DNA from: Alphaproteobacteria bacterium
Lineage (GTDB): Bacteria; Pseudomonadota; Alphaproteobacteria; Rhodobacterales; Rhodobacteraceae
Length of the DNA: 64,000 nucleotides
Reading direction: 5' to 3'
NCBI GenBank assembly: GCA_030429495.1
Contig: JAUIFH010000004.1
Span: 62,001-126,000, forward strand
The notes beneath the pieces were generated by a model that ran no database searches, had not been told where the DNA came from, and worked only from the letters and a program-made list of their open reading frames with translations. Positions 1 through 9,745 of the stretch are shown piece after piece. How positions within the stretch are numbered: the first letter of the stretch is position 1; every line of letters begins with the position of its first letter. Made by a program: the position numbers and the translations under genes.

Positions 1-195
1 CAGCATGTCGGCGACATGTTCGATGGCCGCGCGGGAGAGCCAGCCCTCCTGCTCCTGCGCCCGCCACAGAAGCGGGATGATGGCGCTGGCTTGACGGCCC
101 TCGGGGTACTTGGTGATCTGCCCCTTCGCCCAGGCGAGGTTCGCAGGCGTGAATTCGAAAGAGGCGGGCTGTTCGTGGTACAGGCGGCGGAGCAT
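1..195 (-). CDS. nuoE: NADH-quinone oxidoreductase subunit E (N-terminal part)
   Basis: Partial: the first 65 codons, read leftward from the ATG at 195, with the rest beyond the left edge. The peptide opens [15 protein letters not shown] and continues with a [15 protein letters not shown] stretch and a [17 protein letters not shown] helix, the standard N-terminus of the 24-kDa thioredoxin-like subunit that carries the N1a [2Fe-2S] cluster. The cluster cysteines would lie outside the window. It is the fifth nuo gene in the order A-B-C-D-E. Its ATG is 11 bp after a 34-codon mini-ORF stop, and TAGGA at that stop may act as ribosome binding site. The family call is firm; completeness cannot be judged. 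Confidence 0.9.
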   Translation of the reverse strand, partial: MLRRLYHEQPASFEFTPANLAWAKGQITKYPEGRQASAIIPLLWRAQEQEGWLSRAAIEHVADML

Positions 196-206
196 TCGGT
201 CAGATC

Positions 207-311
207 CTACTGCAACGTGGAAGAGAGCCAGAATACGATCTGACCCGTAGGAATAGCGTAAGGGATAAACCCAGCAGCAATACCCAAGGTTATTGCGGCC
301 ACCAAGATCAC
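207..311 (-). CDS. 34-residue hydrophobic mini-ORF between nuoD and nuoE
   Basis: This reading frame begins with a GTG that overlaps the nuoD stop (GTGA at 311-308) and ends with TAG at 209-207, 11 bp before nuoE. The product is very hydrophobic: [20 protein letters not shown], then a short polar PTGQ segment and VFWLSSTLQ. It resembles one transmembrane helix, or a helix with a short second hydrophobic stretch. The 4-bp overlap suggests translational coupling. Rhodobacter-type nuo operons are known to carry extra small unidentified ORFs among the nuo genes, so a small complex I accessory or assembly peptide is possible. Alternatively it is non-coding spacer that happens to be open. No homologue is recognised. 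Confidence 0.45.
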   Translation of the reverse strand: MILVAAITLGIAAGFIPYAIPTGQIVFWLSSTLQ

Positions 312-1531
312 CGGTCGATCTCCCCGAACACGACATCCATCGTGCCGATGATCGCGGCGACGTCGGCCAGAAGGTGGCCCTTGGCCATCCAGTCTATGGA
401 TTGGAGGTGCGGATAGCCGGGCGCGCGGATCTTGGCGCGGTAGGGTTTGTTCGACCCGTCGGCGACCAGGTAGACGCCGAACTCGCCCTTGGGCGCCTCG
501 ATGGCGGCATAGACCTCGCCCGCTGGGACGTGGAAGCCCTCGGTGTAAAGCTTGAAGTGATGGATCAGCGCCTCCATCGACCGCTTCATCTCGCCCCGTT
601 TCGGCGGGGTGATCTTGCCGCGCGCCAGCACATCACCCTTGCCCTCGGGCGCACGGAGTTTCGCGATGGCCTGATGGATGATCGACGTCGATTGACGCAT
701 CTCTTCCATCCGGCAAAGGTAACGGTCATAGCAGTCGCCGTTCTTGCCGACCGGGATATTGAAGTCGAACTCGTCATAGCACTCATAGGGCTGCGCCCGG
801 CGCAGGTCCCAGGCCATGCCCGAGCCGCGCACCATGACGCCGGAATAGCCCCAGCGCAGCACGTCTTCCTCGTGCACGATGCCGATATCGGCGTTGCGCT
901 GCTTGAAGATGCGGTTTTCCGTCAGAAGCCCGTCGAGATCGTCGATGACCTTCGGGAATTCCGTCGCCCATTCCTCGATATCGTTCAGAAGGTCGTCGGG
1001 CAGGTCCTGATGCACGCCGCCGGGGCGGAAATAGGCGGCGTGAAGCCGCGCGCCGCAGGCCCGTTCGTAGAAGACCATGAGCTTTTCGCGTTCCTCGAAG
1101 CCCCAGAGCGGCGGGGTCAGCGCGCCGACGTCAAGGGCCTGCGTCGTCACGTTCAGCAGGTGGTTCAGGATACGGCCAATCTCGGAATACAGCACCCGGA
1201 TCAACTGCCCCCGGCGCGGCACGACGGTGCCGGTCAGCTTCTCGATCGCGAGGCACCAGGCATGTTCCTGGTTCATCGGCGCCACATAGTCGAGCCGGTC
1301 GAAATACGGCAGGTTCTGAAGGTAGGTGCGGCTTTCCATCAGCTTCTCGGTACCGCGATGGAGCAGCCCGATATGCGGGTCACAACGTTCCACAACCTCG
1401 CCGTCAAGCTCAAGCACCAGCCGCAAAACGCCATGCGCCGCAGGGTGTTGCGGGCCAAAGTTGATGTTGAAGTTGCGGATCCGCTGTTCGCCGGTCAGCG
1501 CGTCTTCATAACCACGGGAACCGTCCATCAT
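308..1531 (-). CDS. nuoD: NADH-quinone oxidoreductase subunit D (49-kDa subunit)
   Basis: The product is 407 residues and matches the 49-kDa, hydrogenase-large-subunit-like component of complex I that lines the quinone pocket at the end of the peripheral arm. Typical segments are [18 protein letters not shown] near the N-terminus, [20 protein letters not shown], and the C-terminal VVFGEIDR. Length is normal for an alphaproteobacterial NuoD that is not fused to NuoC. The ATG at 1531 overlaps the nuoC stop by four bases (ATGA), indicating coupled translation within nuoABCDE. Nothing is missing or unusual. Confidence 0.97.
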   Translation of the reverse strand: MMDGSRGYEDALTGEQRIRNFNINFGPQHPAAHGVLRLVLELDGEVVERCDPHIGLLHRGTEKLMESRTYLQNLPYFDRLDYVAPMNQEHAWCLAIEKLTGTVVPRRGQLIRVLYSEIGRILNHLLNVTTQALDVGALTPPLWGFEEREKLMVFYERACGARLHAAYFRPGGVHQDLPDDLLNDIEEWATEFPKVIDDLDGLLTENRIFKQRNADIGIVHEEDVLRWGYSGVMVRGSGMAWDLRRAQPYECYDEFDFNIPVGKNGDCYDRYLCRMEEMRQSTSIIHQAIAKLRAPEGKGDVLARGKITPPKRGEMKRSMEALIHHFKLYTEGFHVPAGEVYAAIEAPKGEFGVYLVADGSNKPYRAKIRAPGYPHLQSIDWMAKGHLLADVAAIIGTMDVVFGEIDR

Positions 1532-2133
1532 TTCGCCCCCTGTTTTTCGTCGCCCGGCAGGATGTATTCCGCGCCCTCCCAGGGGGACATGAAATCGAAC
1601 TGCCGGTAGTCCTGCACCAGTTTCACCGGCTCATAGACGACGCGTTTCAGCGCCTCGTCATAGCGCACCTCGGTATAGCCCGTGGTCGGGAAGTCCTTCC
1701 GGAGCGGATGGCCCCGGAAGCCGTAGTCCGTAAGAATGCGCCGCAGGTCGGAGTGACCCGAGAAGATGATCCCGAACATGTCGTAGACCTCCCGCTCGAA
1801 CCAGTTGGCCGAGGGGTGGATGCCGGTGATCGAGGGCACCATCTCATCCTCGCGGCACTGCACGCGGATGCGGATGCGCGCGTTCTGGTACATCGAGAGG
1901 AAATGGTAGACGACATCGAACCGCGCTACGCGTTCCGGGTAGTCGACCGCCGTGATGTCGACGAGCGTCCCGAACCGGCAGGTCCGGTCGGCGCGCAGGA
2001 ACTCCACGAAGTCGGTGAGGCCCGCGAGCGTCACGGTGACATTCAGCTCGCCAAATGCAACCTCGGTCGCCACGACCTCGTCGGGGCGCTTCAACTCGAT
2101 ATGGACGGCCAGTTCCTGAAGGGCTTCGGACAT
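1528..2133 (-). CDS. nuoC: NADH-quinone oxidoreductase subunit C (30-kDa subunit)
   Basis: The 201-residue product is the 30-kDa peripheral-arm subunit that sits beside NuoD and helps shape the quinone site. Recognisable features are the [21 protein letters not shown] strand region in the middle and the family signature around [41 protein letters not shown]. It is a separate protein rather than a NuoCD fusion. It starts 12 bp after nuoB ends and overlaps nuoD by four bases. It belongs to the minus-strand nuo operon. Confidence 0.97.
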   Translation of the reverse strand: MSEALQELAVHIELKRPDEVVATEVAFGELNVTVTLAGLTDFVEFLRADRTCRFGTLVDITAVDYPERVARFDVVYHFLSMYQNARIRIRVQCREDEMVPSITGIHPSANWFEREVYDMFGIIFSGHSDLRRILTDYGFRGHPLRKDFPTTGYTEVRYDEALKRVVYEPVKLVQDYRQFDFMSPWEGAEYILPGDEKQGAK

Positions 2134-2145
2134 GGTCGGGTCTCC

Positions 2146-3035
<890 letters not shown>

Positions 3036-3222
3036 CGGTGACTCCTTACGTCTCGCACAGGCCGAGCGTGCGCAGAATGGCTCTGGCCCGTTTACTCCCC
3101 CGCCCAGACGGGGTCAACCGAAGGCGGTTCCCAATCTGTCCGCCGAAAGGCAGAAAATGCCGGTGCCGGCGGGCGGTTATCGCTGACATTTCGGTCGGGC
3201 GATCCGCCAGCCGGGCGCGATA
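3036..3222 (-). promoter_or_regulatory. nuo operon leader/promoter region
   Basis: This 187-bp gap separates the 3' end of the leucine operon from nuoA and must hold the nuo promoter unless the two operons are co-transcribed. Only the AAGGAG ribosome binding site of nuoA (about 3043-3048) stands out. I see no convincing -35/-10 pair, FNR-type box or strong terminator hairpin. Confidence 0.35.
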
Positions 3223-4008
3223 TCACGATTTCCAGGCCGGCGGGCGTTTTTCGAAGAATGCGCCGATTCCCTCGACCGCCTCCGCGCTTTCCCAGCGTAG
3301 GACCAGCGCCTGGATCGTCTCGGCGATCACTGCTTCGTCTATGCGCGGGCCGAGACGTCGGGCAAGCGCCTTCGCCTCGGCAACCGCGCCCGGGGCACAG
3401 GAGAGATAGGGCGCCACCTCTGCCTCCACCGCGGCGTCGAGATCGGCGGCCGGCACGGTCCTAGCGACAAGGCCGAGCGTCACCGCTTCTGGCGCACCGA
3501 ACAGACGCGCCGACATGAAGACCCGCCGCGCCATCGCCTCGCCCATGCGGGCGAGCACATAGGGGCCGATCGTCGCGGGGATCAGGCCAAGCTTCGTTTC
3601 GGTCAGGCCGAACCTCGCACCATCCGCCGCGATCGCCACGTCAGAGACGGAAGCCATGCCGACACCGCCGCCAAAGGCGTTGCCCTGCACCCGCCCGATC
3701 ACGGGCTTCGGACAGGTGTTGAGCGCGTTCAGCATCATGGCGAGCTTGGTCGCCTCCTTCGCGCGCGTTGCCCCGTCCGCTGCCATCTGCTCGCGCATCC
3801 AGCCAAGATCACCGCCCGCGCAGAAACTCTCGCCCGCCCCGGTCAGGACGATCGCCCGAACCGCCGGATCGCGGCCGAGACGCCCGGCCGCTTCAGTCAG
3901 TTCCGCGATCATCGCAGCCGACAGTGCATTGTGTTTCTCGGGCCGGTTCAGCGTCAGCCGCGCAACGCCCCGGTCGTCGCAATCGAGTGAAATCGTCTCG
4001 TACATCAT
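3223..4008 (-). CDS. liuC: Methylglutaconyl-CoA hydratase (enoyl-CoA hydratase family)
   Basis: A 261-residue crotonase-fold protein. It shows the LNRPEKHNALSAAMI region, the oxyanion-hole and CoA-binding stretch GESFCAGGDLGWMREQM, and GNAFGGGVGMASVSDVAIAADGARFGLTETKLGLIPA with the second catalytic acid region. The AGGDLGWM wording and its place last in a leucine-degradation operon favour 3-methylglutaconyl-CoA hydratase, which turns 3-methylglutaconyl-CoA into HMG-CoA, over a generic enoyl-CoA hydratase. The ATG overlaps the HMG-CoA lyase stop by four bases. Family certain; substrate inferred from context. Confidence 0.85.
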   Translation of the reverse strand: MMYETISLDCDDRGVARLTLNRPEKHNALSAAMIAELTEAAGRLGRDPAVRAIVLTGAGESFCAGGDLGWMREQMAADGATRAKEATKLAMMLNALNTCPKPVIGRVQGNAFGGGVGMASVSDVAIAADGARFGLTETKLGLIPATIGPYVLARMGEAMARRVFMSARLFGAPEAVTLGLVARTVPAADLDAAVEAEVAPYLSCAPGAVAEAKALARRLGPRIDEAVIAETIQALVLRWESAEAVEGIGAFFEKRPPAWKS

Positions 4009-4865
4009 GCGCCTCGCATTCTTTGTGCCATCGCTCCCGCCTCAGCCAGAACCGCCGGATCAAGGCCCGTCGCATGGCCAAGCGACGCCAGATGCGCCGC
4101 CACCGCCTCGGTCGCGACATTGCCCGCAGCGCCGGGCGCGTAGGGGCAGCCGCCAAGTCCGCCCACCGCCGCATCGAAGACGCGAAGCCCACGCGCCAGC
4201 GATGCGTCGATATTGGCAAGCGCCCGCCCGGCAGTGTCGTGGTAATGCCCGGCAAGCCGTTCCGCCGGCATTTCCTCAAGCACCGCGCCAAGCATGGCGT
4301 CGATCGTCTCGGGCCGCCCCTGCCCGATCGTGTCGCCAAGGCTGATCTCGTAACAGCCCATGTCGCGCAAGGCGGCCGTCACCCGAGCCACCGCTTCGGG
4401 CGCAATCCTGCCGTCGTAGGGGCAGTCGGTGACGACCGAAACATAGCCCCGGACCGGGATACCATCCGCCCTCGCCGCCTCCGTCACGGGGCGGAACCGG
4501 TCTAGGCTCTCAGTGATGGTGCAGTTGAGGTTGGCCCTCGAAAAGCCCTCGGATGCCGAGGCGAAGATCGCGACCTCGTCCGCCCGCGCGGCCTTCGCCC
4601 CGTCGTAGCCCTTCATGTTGGGCGTCAGCGCCGCATAGCGCACGCCGGGCGCACGGGCGATGCCTGCCAGCACCTCGGCGCTGTCGGCCATCTGCGGCAC
4701 CCATTTGGGGCTGACGAAGCTTGCCACTTCGATCCGCCGAAACCCCGCCCGGCTGAGCAGATCGACGAGCACGATCTTCTCCGCCGTGGGGATAATCCGC
4801 TTTTCGTTCTGGAGCCCGTCGCGCGGCCCCATTTCGACGATTTCAACGTCAGAGCGTGTCGGCAT
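4005..4865 (-). CDS. Hydroxymethylglutaryl-CoA lyase
   Basis: Cleaves HMG-CoA to acetoacetate and acetyl-CoA, the last step of leucine breakdown. The 286-residue TIM-barrel protein has the MGPRDGLQNE motif with catalytic Arg-Asp near residues 12-18, ASFVSPKWVPQMAD, the metal-binding GHYHDTAGRAL histidines, and the signature GGLGGCPYAPGAAGNVATE with its active-site loop cysteine. The start ATG at 4865 (MPTRSDVEIVEM) lies inside the last codons of the upstream GST gene (17-bp overlap). A longer open frame to 4910 has no family resemblance. Sometimes named mvaB or liuE. Confidence 0.93.
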   Translation of the reverse strand: MPTRSDVEIVEMGPRDGLQNEKRIIPTAEKIVLVDLLSRAGFRRIEVASFVSPKWVPQMADSAEVLAGIARAPGVRYAALTPNMKGYDGAKAARADEVAIFASASEGFSRANLNCTITESLDRFRPVTEAARADGIPVRGYVSVVTDCPYDGRIAPEAVARVTAALRDMGCYEISLGDTIGQGRPETIDAMLGAVLEEMPAERLAGHYHDTAGRALANIDASLARGLRVFDAAVGGLGGCPYAPGAAGNVATEAVAAHLASLGHATGLDPAVLAEAGAMAQRMRGA

Positions 4866-5508
4866 CGTAGAAATCCTGCGAGTAGAATTGCTGTTCGCCG
4901 TCCGCCGCACGGGCGGCCTGATAGGCCGGCCGGGCTGCGATCCGGTCCAGATAGGCGCGAATGTTCGGAAAGTCGTCGAGACGCACGAAATGCGGTGCCG
5001 CCAGCAGGTTGTAGCCCAGCATCGTATCGGCGCCGGAGAATCCCGACGGCAACACGTAGTCCTGCGACGCGAGCGTCCGCTCGAGCGGTTTCATCGTGTT
5101 GGCCAGCCGCTTCGTTTCGATCTTCAGGACCGTCGCCGAACGCGTCGCCGGGTCGCGCAAGAACACCCATTGCAGGTTCAGGTTGGCGATGAGATGAGCC
5201 ATCGTCTCGGCGAAGTGCATCCATTCCAGCCATTGCACCCGCTCCGGGTGACCGGGCGGGCGGCCGAAACCGTGTTCTGGCCGCGTCTCGCAAAGGTATT
5301 CGGTGATCGCGCCGCTTTCGAACAAGGTCAGCCCGTCGATCTCCAGGGCCGGCACCCGTCCGGCTGGGGACTTTTCAAGAAATCCGGGCTGGCGGAGCGA
5401 GCCGTCGGTGATGGAGTAGCGGACCACGTCGCAATCAAGCCCCATCTCCTTCAGGAGCCAGAGAACCCGCGTGGAGCGGGAGAGCGCGACATGATGAAGC
5501 CGGATCAT
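4849..5508 (-). CDS. Glutathione S-transferase family protein
   Basis: A 219-residue GST. The N-terminal thioredoxin-like domain carries SRSTRVLWLLKEMGL with a Ser as likely glutathione-activating residue, the cis-Pro segment GRVPALEIDG and the FESGAITEYL motif. An all-helical C-terminal domain follows. It sits between mccA and HMG-CoA lyase, overlapping mccA by 4 bp and the lyase by 17 bp, so it is co-translated with leucine-catabolic enzymes. Its substrate is unknown. A role in detoxifying a reactive acyl-CoA intermediate is only a guess. Confidence 0.9.
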   Translation of the reverse strand: MIRLHHVALSRSTRVLWLLKEMGLDCDVVRYSITDGSLRQPGFLEKSPAGRVPALEIDGLTLFESGAITEYLCETRPEHGFGRPPGHPERVQWLEWMHFAETMAHLIANLNLQWVFLRDPATRSATVLKIETKRLANTMKPLERTLASQDYVLPSGFSGADTMLGYNLLAAPHFVRLDDFPNIRAYLDRIAARPAYQAARAADGEQQFYSQDFYDADTL

Positions 5509-7436
5509 GCCGCGTCTTCCTCCTCAAGCCGCACCAGCGCCGCGCCGGCTTCGACCTGCGTTCCGGCGGCCACGAACACCTCCGCCACCGTGCCGTCGCG
5601 GCTGGCAGTCAGGGTATGCTCCATCTTCATCGCCTCCAGCACGGCCAGCCGGTCGCCCGCGGAAACAACCTGCCCCGCCGCGACATGAACCGCTTTTACA
5701 AGGCCCGGCATCGGCGACAGCGTCAGCCCGCCCCCGGCCGCATCGGCCTGCCGGTCGAGCGGGTCGACGAGGTCGAAGTGATAGGCACCCGGCCCGAAGA
5801 CCGAGACGGTGCCGGGGGTCAGCACGACGCGGGCGCCGGCGGGGCGGTCGTTCACCCACCATGTGCCGGTTCTGAGGCGGCAATCGGCCTCCTCGCCGTC
5901 GATCGTGACAACGGCATGGCCGGCCGCGCGCACCTCGACCGTGGCGGAGAGCCCGTCGAGCGTCACCGTGCGCCGCAGCGGCGCCCAGAGCGCGAAGCCC
6001 GACAGCCCCGGACCGCCATCGGCCAGCCCGGCCGCGCCCAGAACCGCCAGCGCACGCACGGCAAGGCCAGGTTCTGCTGCCTCGATCAGGCCGGCAAGGT
6101 CCCGGCCGATCAGGCCGGTATCGACCTCGCCCGCGCCGAACCCTTCGTGACGCGCAAGCGCGCCCAGGAAGGACAGGTTGGTGACCGACCCGGCCACCTC
6201 GGTCGCCGCAAGTGCCGCCCGCAGTTTCGAAAGCGCGATGGCCCGCGTCGGGCCGTGGACGATGATCTTGGCGATCATCGGGTCGTACCACGGGCTGATC
6301 GCGTCGCCGGGGCGCACGCCGGTATCGGCGCGCGCACCTCGGGCGAAATGCAGGTGGGTCAGCGTGCCGGTCGCGGGCAGGAAGCCAGCCGGCACGTCCT
6401 CGGCGTAAAGCCGCGCCTCGAAGGCGTGACCGCGCAGGGGGATGTCCTCCTGCCGCGAGGTGAGCGGCTCTCCGCTCGCGACGCGGAGCTGCCACTCGAC
6501 AAGGTCAATCCCCGTCACCGCCTCGGTCACGGGATGCTCGACCTGAAGGCGGGTATTCATCTCCATGAACCAGAACCGGTCGGGATGGAGGCCGTCGGAC
6601 CCGTCGACGATGAACTCCACGGTGCCGGCGCCGCTGTAGCCGATGGCCTCGGCGGCGCGCACCGCCGCATCGCCCATCGCCGCCCGCATCTCTGCCGTCA
6701 TGCCCGGCGCGGGCGCCTCCTCGATCACCTTCTGATGGCGGCGCTGAAGCGAACAGTCACGTTCGTAGAGATGGACGGCGCGGGTGCCGTCGCCGAAGAC
6801 CTGAACCTCGATATGGCGCGGCTTCTGGATGTATTTCTCGATCAGGACGGCAGGGTTGCCGAAGGCGGTCCGCGCCTCGCCCTGCGCGCTGTCAAGCGCT
6901 GCGGAAAAGTCGGCAGCGGCCTCGACAAGGCGCATCCCCTTGCCGCCGCCTCCGGCAACGGCCTTGATCAGCACCGGATAGCCGATGGCCTCGGCCGCGC
7001 CGGCAAGATGGGCCGGGTCCTGCTCCGCACCGTGATAACCGGGCACGACCGGAACGCCGGCCTTTTCCATCAGCGCCTTGGCGGCGTCTTTCAGCCCCAT
7101 CGCCCGGATTGCCTGCGAGGACGGGCCGATGAAGGTCAGCCCGGCCGCCTCGACCGCGTCGACGAAATCGGGGTTTTCGGAGAGGAACCCGTAACCGGGA
7201 TGGATCGCCTGCGCGCCGGTTGTCTGCGCCGCCGCGATGATCGCGTCGCCGCGCAGGTAGCTGTCCCTTGGTGCCGGGCCGCCGATATGGACCGCCTCAT
7301 CGGCCAGCGCCACATGGCGCGCCGTCGCGTCGGCGTCGGAATAGACCGCGACCGTGGCCACGCCGAGCCTGCGGCAGGTGTCGATGATCCGGCAGGCGAT
7401 CTCGCCCCGGTTGGCAATCAGTATCTTGTGAAACAT
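5505..7436 (-). CDS. liuD: Methylcrotonyl-CoA carboxylase, biotin-containing alpha subunit
   Basis: A 643-residue biotin-dependent acyl-CoA carboxylase alpha subunit (mccA). Order of domains: biotin carboxylase N domain (MFHKILIANRGEIACRI), ATP-grasp with the glycine-rich AVAGGGGKGMRLV loop and FMEMNTRLQVEHPVTE, biotin carboxylase C domain, linker, then a C-terminal biotinyl domain. The carrier lysine is about residue 604 in EAMKMEHTL. The carboxyltransferase partner mccB lies upstream in the same operon, separated by a thermonuclease-like gene. Together they carboxylate 3-methylcrotonyl-CoA. Assignment over propionyl-CoA carboxylase rests on the ivd/HMG-CoA lyase neighbourhood. Confidence 0.93.
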   Translation of the reverse strand: MFHKILIANRGEIACRIIDTCRRLGVATVAVYSDADATARHVALADEAVHIGGPAPRDSYLRGDAIIAAAQTTGAQAIHPGYGFLSENPDFVDAVEAAGLTFIGPSSQAIRAMGLKDAAKALMEKAGVPVVPGYHGAEQDPAHLAGAAEAIGYPVLIKAVAGGGGKGMRLVEAAADFSAALDSAQGEARTAFGNPAVLIEKYIQKPRHIEVQVFGDGTRAVHLYERDCSLQRRHQKVIEEAPAPGMTAEMRAAMGDAAVRAAEAIGYSGAGTVEFIVDGSDGLHPDRFWFMEMNTRLQVEHPVTEAVTGIDLVEWQLRVASGEPLTSRQEDIPLRGHAFEARLYAEDVPAGFLPATGTLTHLHFARGARADTGVRPGDAISPWYDPMIAKIIVHGPTRAIALSKLRAALAATEVAGSVTNLSFLGALARHEGFGAGEVDTGLIGRDLAGLIEAAEPGLAVRALAVLGAAGLADGGPGLSGFALWAPLRRTVTLDGLSATVEVRAAGHAVVTIDGEEADCRLRTGTWWVNDRPAGARVVLTPGTVSVFGPGAYHFDLVDPLDRQADAAGGGLTLSPMPGLVKAVHVAAGQVVSAGDRLAVLEAMKMEHTLTASRDGTVAEVFVAAGTQVEAGAALVRLEEEDAA

Positions 7437-7457
7437 GGGTCAGTCCTTGTGGCAAGG

Positions 7458-7498
7458 CCGGGGGTTTCACACCCCCGGACCCCCGTGGAGTGTTTTTT
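7458..7498 (+). repeat. GC-rich hairpin plus T-run in the gap upstream of mccA
   Basis: In the 94-bp gap between the thermonuclease gene and mccA lies a perfect 8-bp stem, CCGGGGGT, loop TTCAC, ACCCCCGG (7458-7478). A second CCCCC at 7480-7484 could compete for the same G-tract. A six-T run follows at 7493-7498. Read on the plus strand it resembles an intrinsic terminator with an unusually long hairpin-to-T distance (14 bp). That is the strand opposite to the operon. On the minus strand the hairpin has no U-run and could only be a processing or stability element. Confidence 0.5.
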
Positions 7499-7530
7499 CC
7501 AAGAAGAAGCGGGAAGGGGGAGGGTTCGCG

Positions 7531-8064
7531 TCATGCGCACCACCCCTGCCGCTGGCCGCCGGAATAGGCGCGGGCACGACCGGCAGCGATCATCCTGCCG
7601 GCGAGCGGCGCGCCGTCGATGAAGGCCGTGACGAGCGCGCGGCCGTAGCGATCCGTGCCTTCGTGCACCAGCCGCACCTCGCCGGCACGCAGGAGCGTGA
7701 GCCGGAGTGCCCAGCTCGCCCGCATCGCGGCGGCGAGTTCGGACGGGCAGGCCGGTGAAAAAAGTTCCGGCGTGTCGAAGCCGGTGAACCGCGCCTTGAT
7801 GCTGCCCCGCCGGGGGCACCACATGCGCACCGTGTCGCCGTCGACGACCTGATAGATGCGGCAGCTTTCGCCCGGCTCGGCCGTCGGACGGGCGGCGGCG
7901 AGGTAGAAGTCGGCAAGGGCCGGAAGCGCGACGAGGCCGACGGATGCGACGACGATGACCGCGCTGAGGTAGAAGCGCGGATCGGTGGCGCGCCGGTACC
8001 GGCGCGGCCGGGGGCCCGCCCTGCGGCGCGGGATCGCATTATGTCCGCGGCGCGCCATGGTCAC
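7531..8064 (-). CDS. Membrane-anchored thermonuclease-like (SNase) protein
   Basis: A 177-residue protein with a strongly basic N-terminus, one transmembrane helix at about 31-53, then a staphylococcal-nuclease-like domain. Motifs include [11 protein letters not shown] at 74-83, [12 protein letters not shown] at 91-102 (candidate catalytic Arg92, Asp97, Glu100) and TDRYGRALV with Arg142. The arrangement predicts an enzyme or binding domain outside the cytoplasmic membrane. The ATG overlaps the mccB stop (ATGA), so it is translationally coupled to mccB. There is no obvious link to leucine breakdown. Two cysteines in the domain, at 83 and 106, could form a disulfide. Confidence 0.85.
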   Translation of the reverse strand: MTMARRGHNAIPRRRAGPRPRRYRRATDPRFYLSAVIVVASVGLVALPALADFYLAAARPTAEPGESCRIYQVVDGDTVRMWCPRRGSIKARFTGFDTPELFSPACPSELAAAMRASWALRLTLLRAGEVRLVHEGTDRYGRALVTAFIDGAPLAGRMIAAGRARAYSGGQRQGWCA

Positions 8065-9665
8065 ATCCTGAAGACGCCGAAGCGCGTGTCGTCGATGGGT
8101 GCGTTCAGCGCCGCCGACAGGGACAGGGCCAAAACCTCGCGCGACTTGCGCGGGTCGATGATGCCATCATCCCAGAGCCGGGCGGAGGCGTAGAGCGGGT
8201 GGGACTGCTCCTCGAACATTTCGATCGTCGGGCGCTTGAATTCAGCCTCCTCCTCGGCCGACCAAGCGCCCCCTGCCCGCTCGATCCCGTCGCGTTTGAC
8301 GGTGGCGAGAACGCCTGCCGCCTGTTCGCCGCCCATGACCGAGATACGGCTGTTCGGCCAGGTCCAGAGGAAGCGGGGAGAATAGGCGCGTCCCGCCATG
8401 CCGTAGTTGCCCGCGCCGAACGATCCGCCGACCAGCATGGTGATCTTCGGGACGGCGGCCGTCGCCACCGCCGTCACCATCTTGGCGCCGTGCCGGGCGA
8501 TGCCTTCGTTTTCGTATTTCCGCCCGACCATGAAGCCGGTGATGTTCTGAAGAAAGACGAGCGGGATCTTCCGCTGGGCGCAAAGTTCGATGAAATGCGC
8601 GCCCTTGATCGCGCTTTCTGAGAAGAGGACACCATTATTGGCGACGATCCCGACAGGGCAGCCTTTGACATGGGCGAAGCCGGTGACCAGCGTCTCGCCG
8701 AAGCGCGGCTTGAATTCGTCAAAGCGGGAGCCGTCGACGATCCGGGCGATGACCTCGCGGATGTCGTAGGGCGTGCGCAGGTCGGCCGGGACGATACCGA
8801 GGATCTCCTGGGGGTCGTAGGCCGGGTCCTCGGGGCTTTGCCACTGCACGGTCTGCGGCCTCGTGCGGTTCAGGTGCCCGACCGCGCGTCGGGCGAGGGC
8901 CAGCGCATGCGCGTCATCCTCGGCGAGATAGTCGGCGACACCCGACAGGCGCGTATGCACGTCGCCACCGCCAAGGTCCTCGGCCGTCACGACCTCGCCC
9001 GTCGCGGCCTTCACGAGGGGAGGGCCGGCAAGGAAGATCGTCCCCTGTTCCCTCACGATGATCGAGACATCGGACATCGCCGGAACGTAGGCGCCGCCCG
9101 CCGTGCAGGACCCCATGACCACGGCGATCTGGGGAATGCCCTTCGCCGACATGTTCGCCTGGTTGAAGAAGATGCGGCCGAAATGGTCGCGGTCGGGGAA
9201 GACCTCATCCTGGTTGGGCAGGTTGGCGCCGCCTGAATCGACGAGATAGACACAGGGCAAGTGGTTCTGCTCGGCGATCTCCTGCGCGCGGAGGTGTTTC
9301 TTCACCGTCATCGGGTAATAGGTGCCGCCCTTCACCGTGGCATCGTTCGCCACCACCATGACCTCCTGGCCGTGAACCCGACCGATCCCTGCAATGACTC
9401 CGGCGGCAGGCGCATCGCCACCGTAAAGGCCGTGGGCCGCTGTCGCTCCGATTTCGAGGAAGGGGCTTCCGGCGTCCAGAAGGTTCGCCACCCGCTCGCG
9501 CGGCGGCATCTTGCCGCGCGCGACGTGGCGGGCGAGAGATTTCTCGCCGCCCCCGGCGGCGGCGCGCCCGGCCGCTTCGGCAATCTGCGCCAGCATCGCC
9601 TCGTGTGCGGCGCGGTTGGCGCGGAAGGCATCGCTGCCGGTCAGGGCCTGAGAGACGAGTTTCAT
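8061..9665 (-). CDS. liuB: Methylcrotonyl-CoA carboxylase, carboxyltransferase beta subunit
   Basis: The 534-residue acyl-CoA carboxyltransferase subunit (mccB) works with the biotinylated alpha subunit to carboxylate methylcrotonyl-CoA. Features include [21 protein letters not shown], the first crotonase-like half with [33 protein letters not shown], and the second half with [20 protein letters not shown] and [21 protein letters not shown]. The start is placed at the ATG at 9665 ([12 protein letters not shown]). Fifteen extra upstream codons are open but unlike the family. It is the first gene of the mccB-nuclease-mccA-GST-lyase-hydratase transcript. Confidence 0.93.
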   Translation of the reverse strand: MKLVSQALTGSDAFRANRAAHEAMLAQIAEAAGRAAAGGGEKSLARHVARGKMPPRERVANLLDAGSPFLEIGATAAHGLYGGDAPAAGVIAGIGRVHGQEVMVVANDATVKGGTYYPMTVKKHLRAQEIAEQNHLPCVYLVDSGGANLPNQDEVFPDRDHFGRIFFNQANMSAKGIPQIAVVMGSCTAGGAYVPAMSDVSIIVREQGTIFLAGPPLVKAATGEVVTAEDLGGGDVHTRLSGVADYLAEDDAHALALARRAVGHLNRTRPQTVQWQSPEDPAYDPQEILGIVPADLRTPYDIREVIARIVDGSRFDEFKPRFGETLVTGFAHVKGCPVGIVANNGVLFSESAIKGAHFIELCAQRKIPLVFLQNITGFMVGRKYENEGIARHGAKMVTAVATAAVPKITMLVGGSFGAGNYGMAGRAYSPRFLWTWPNSRISVMGGEQAAGVLATVKRDGIERAGGAWSAEEEAEFKRPTIEMFEEQSHPLYASARLWDDGIIDPRKSREVLALSLSAALNAPIDDTRFGVFRM

Positions 9666-9745
9666 GCGCGGGCCTCCACAGCTTTGCATCTTTGGCGGTG
9701 CGGGCAACATGTCGCACCCTCTTTCCGCTGCGTCGCAGCAAAATC

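Noticed and set aside
293-1609. 438-codon open frame antisense to nuoD
   Set aside because: It mirrors nuoD in a high-GC region, shows no family resemblance, and nuoD is certain.
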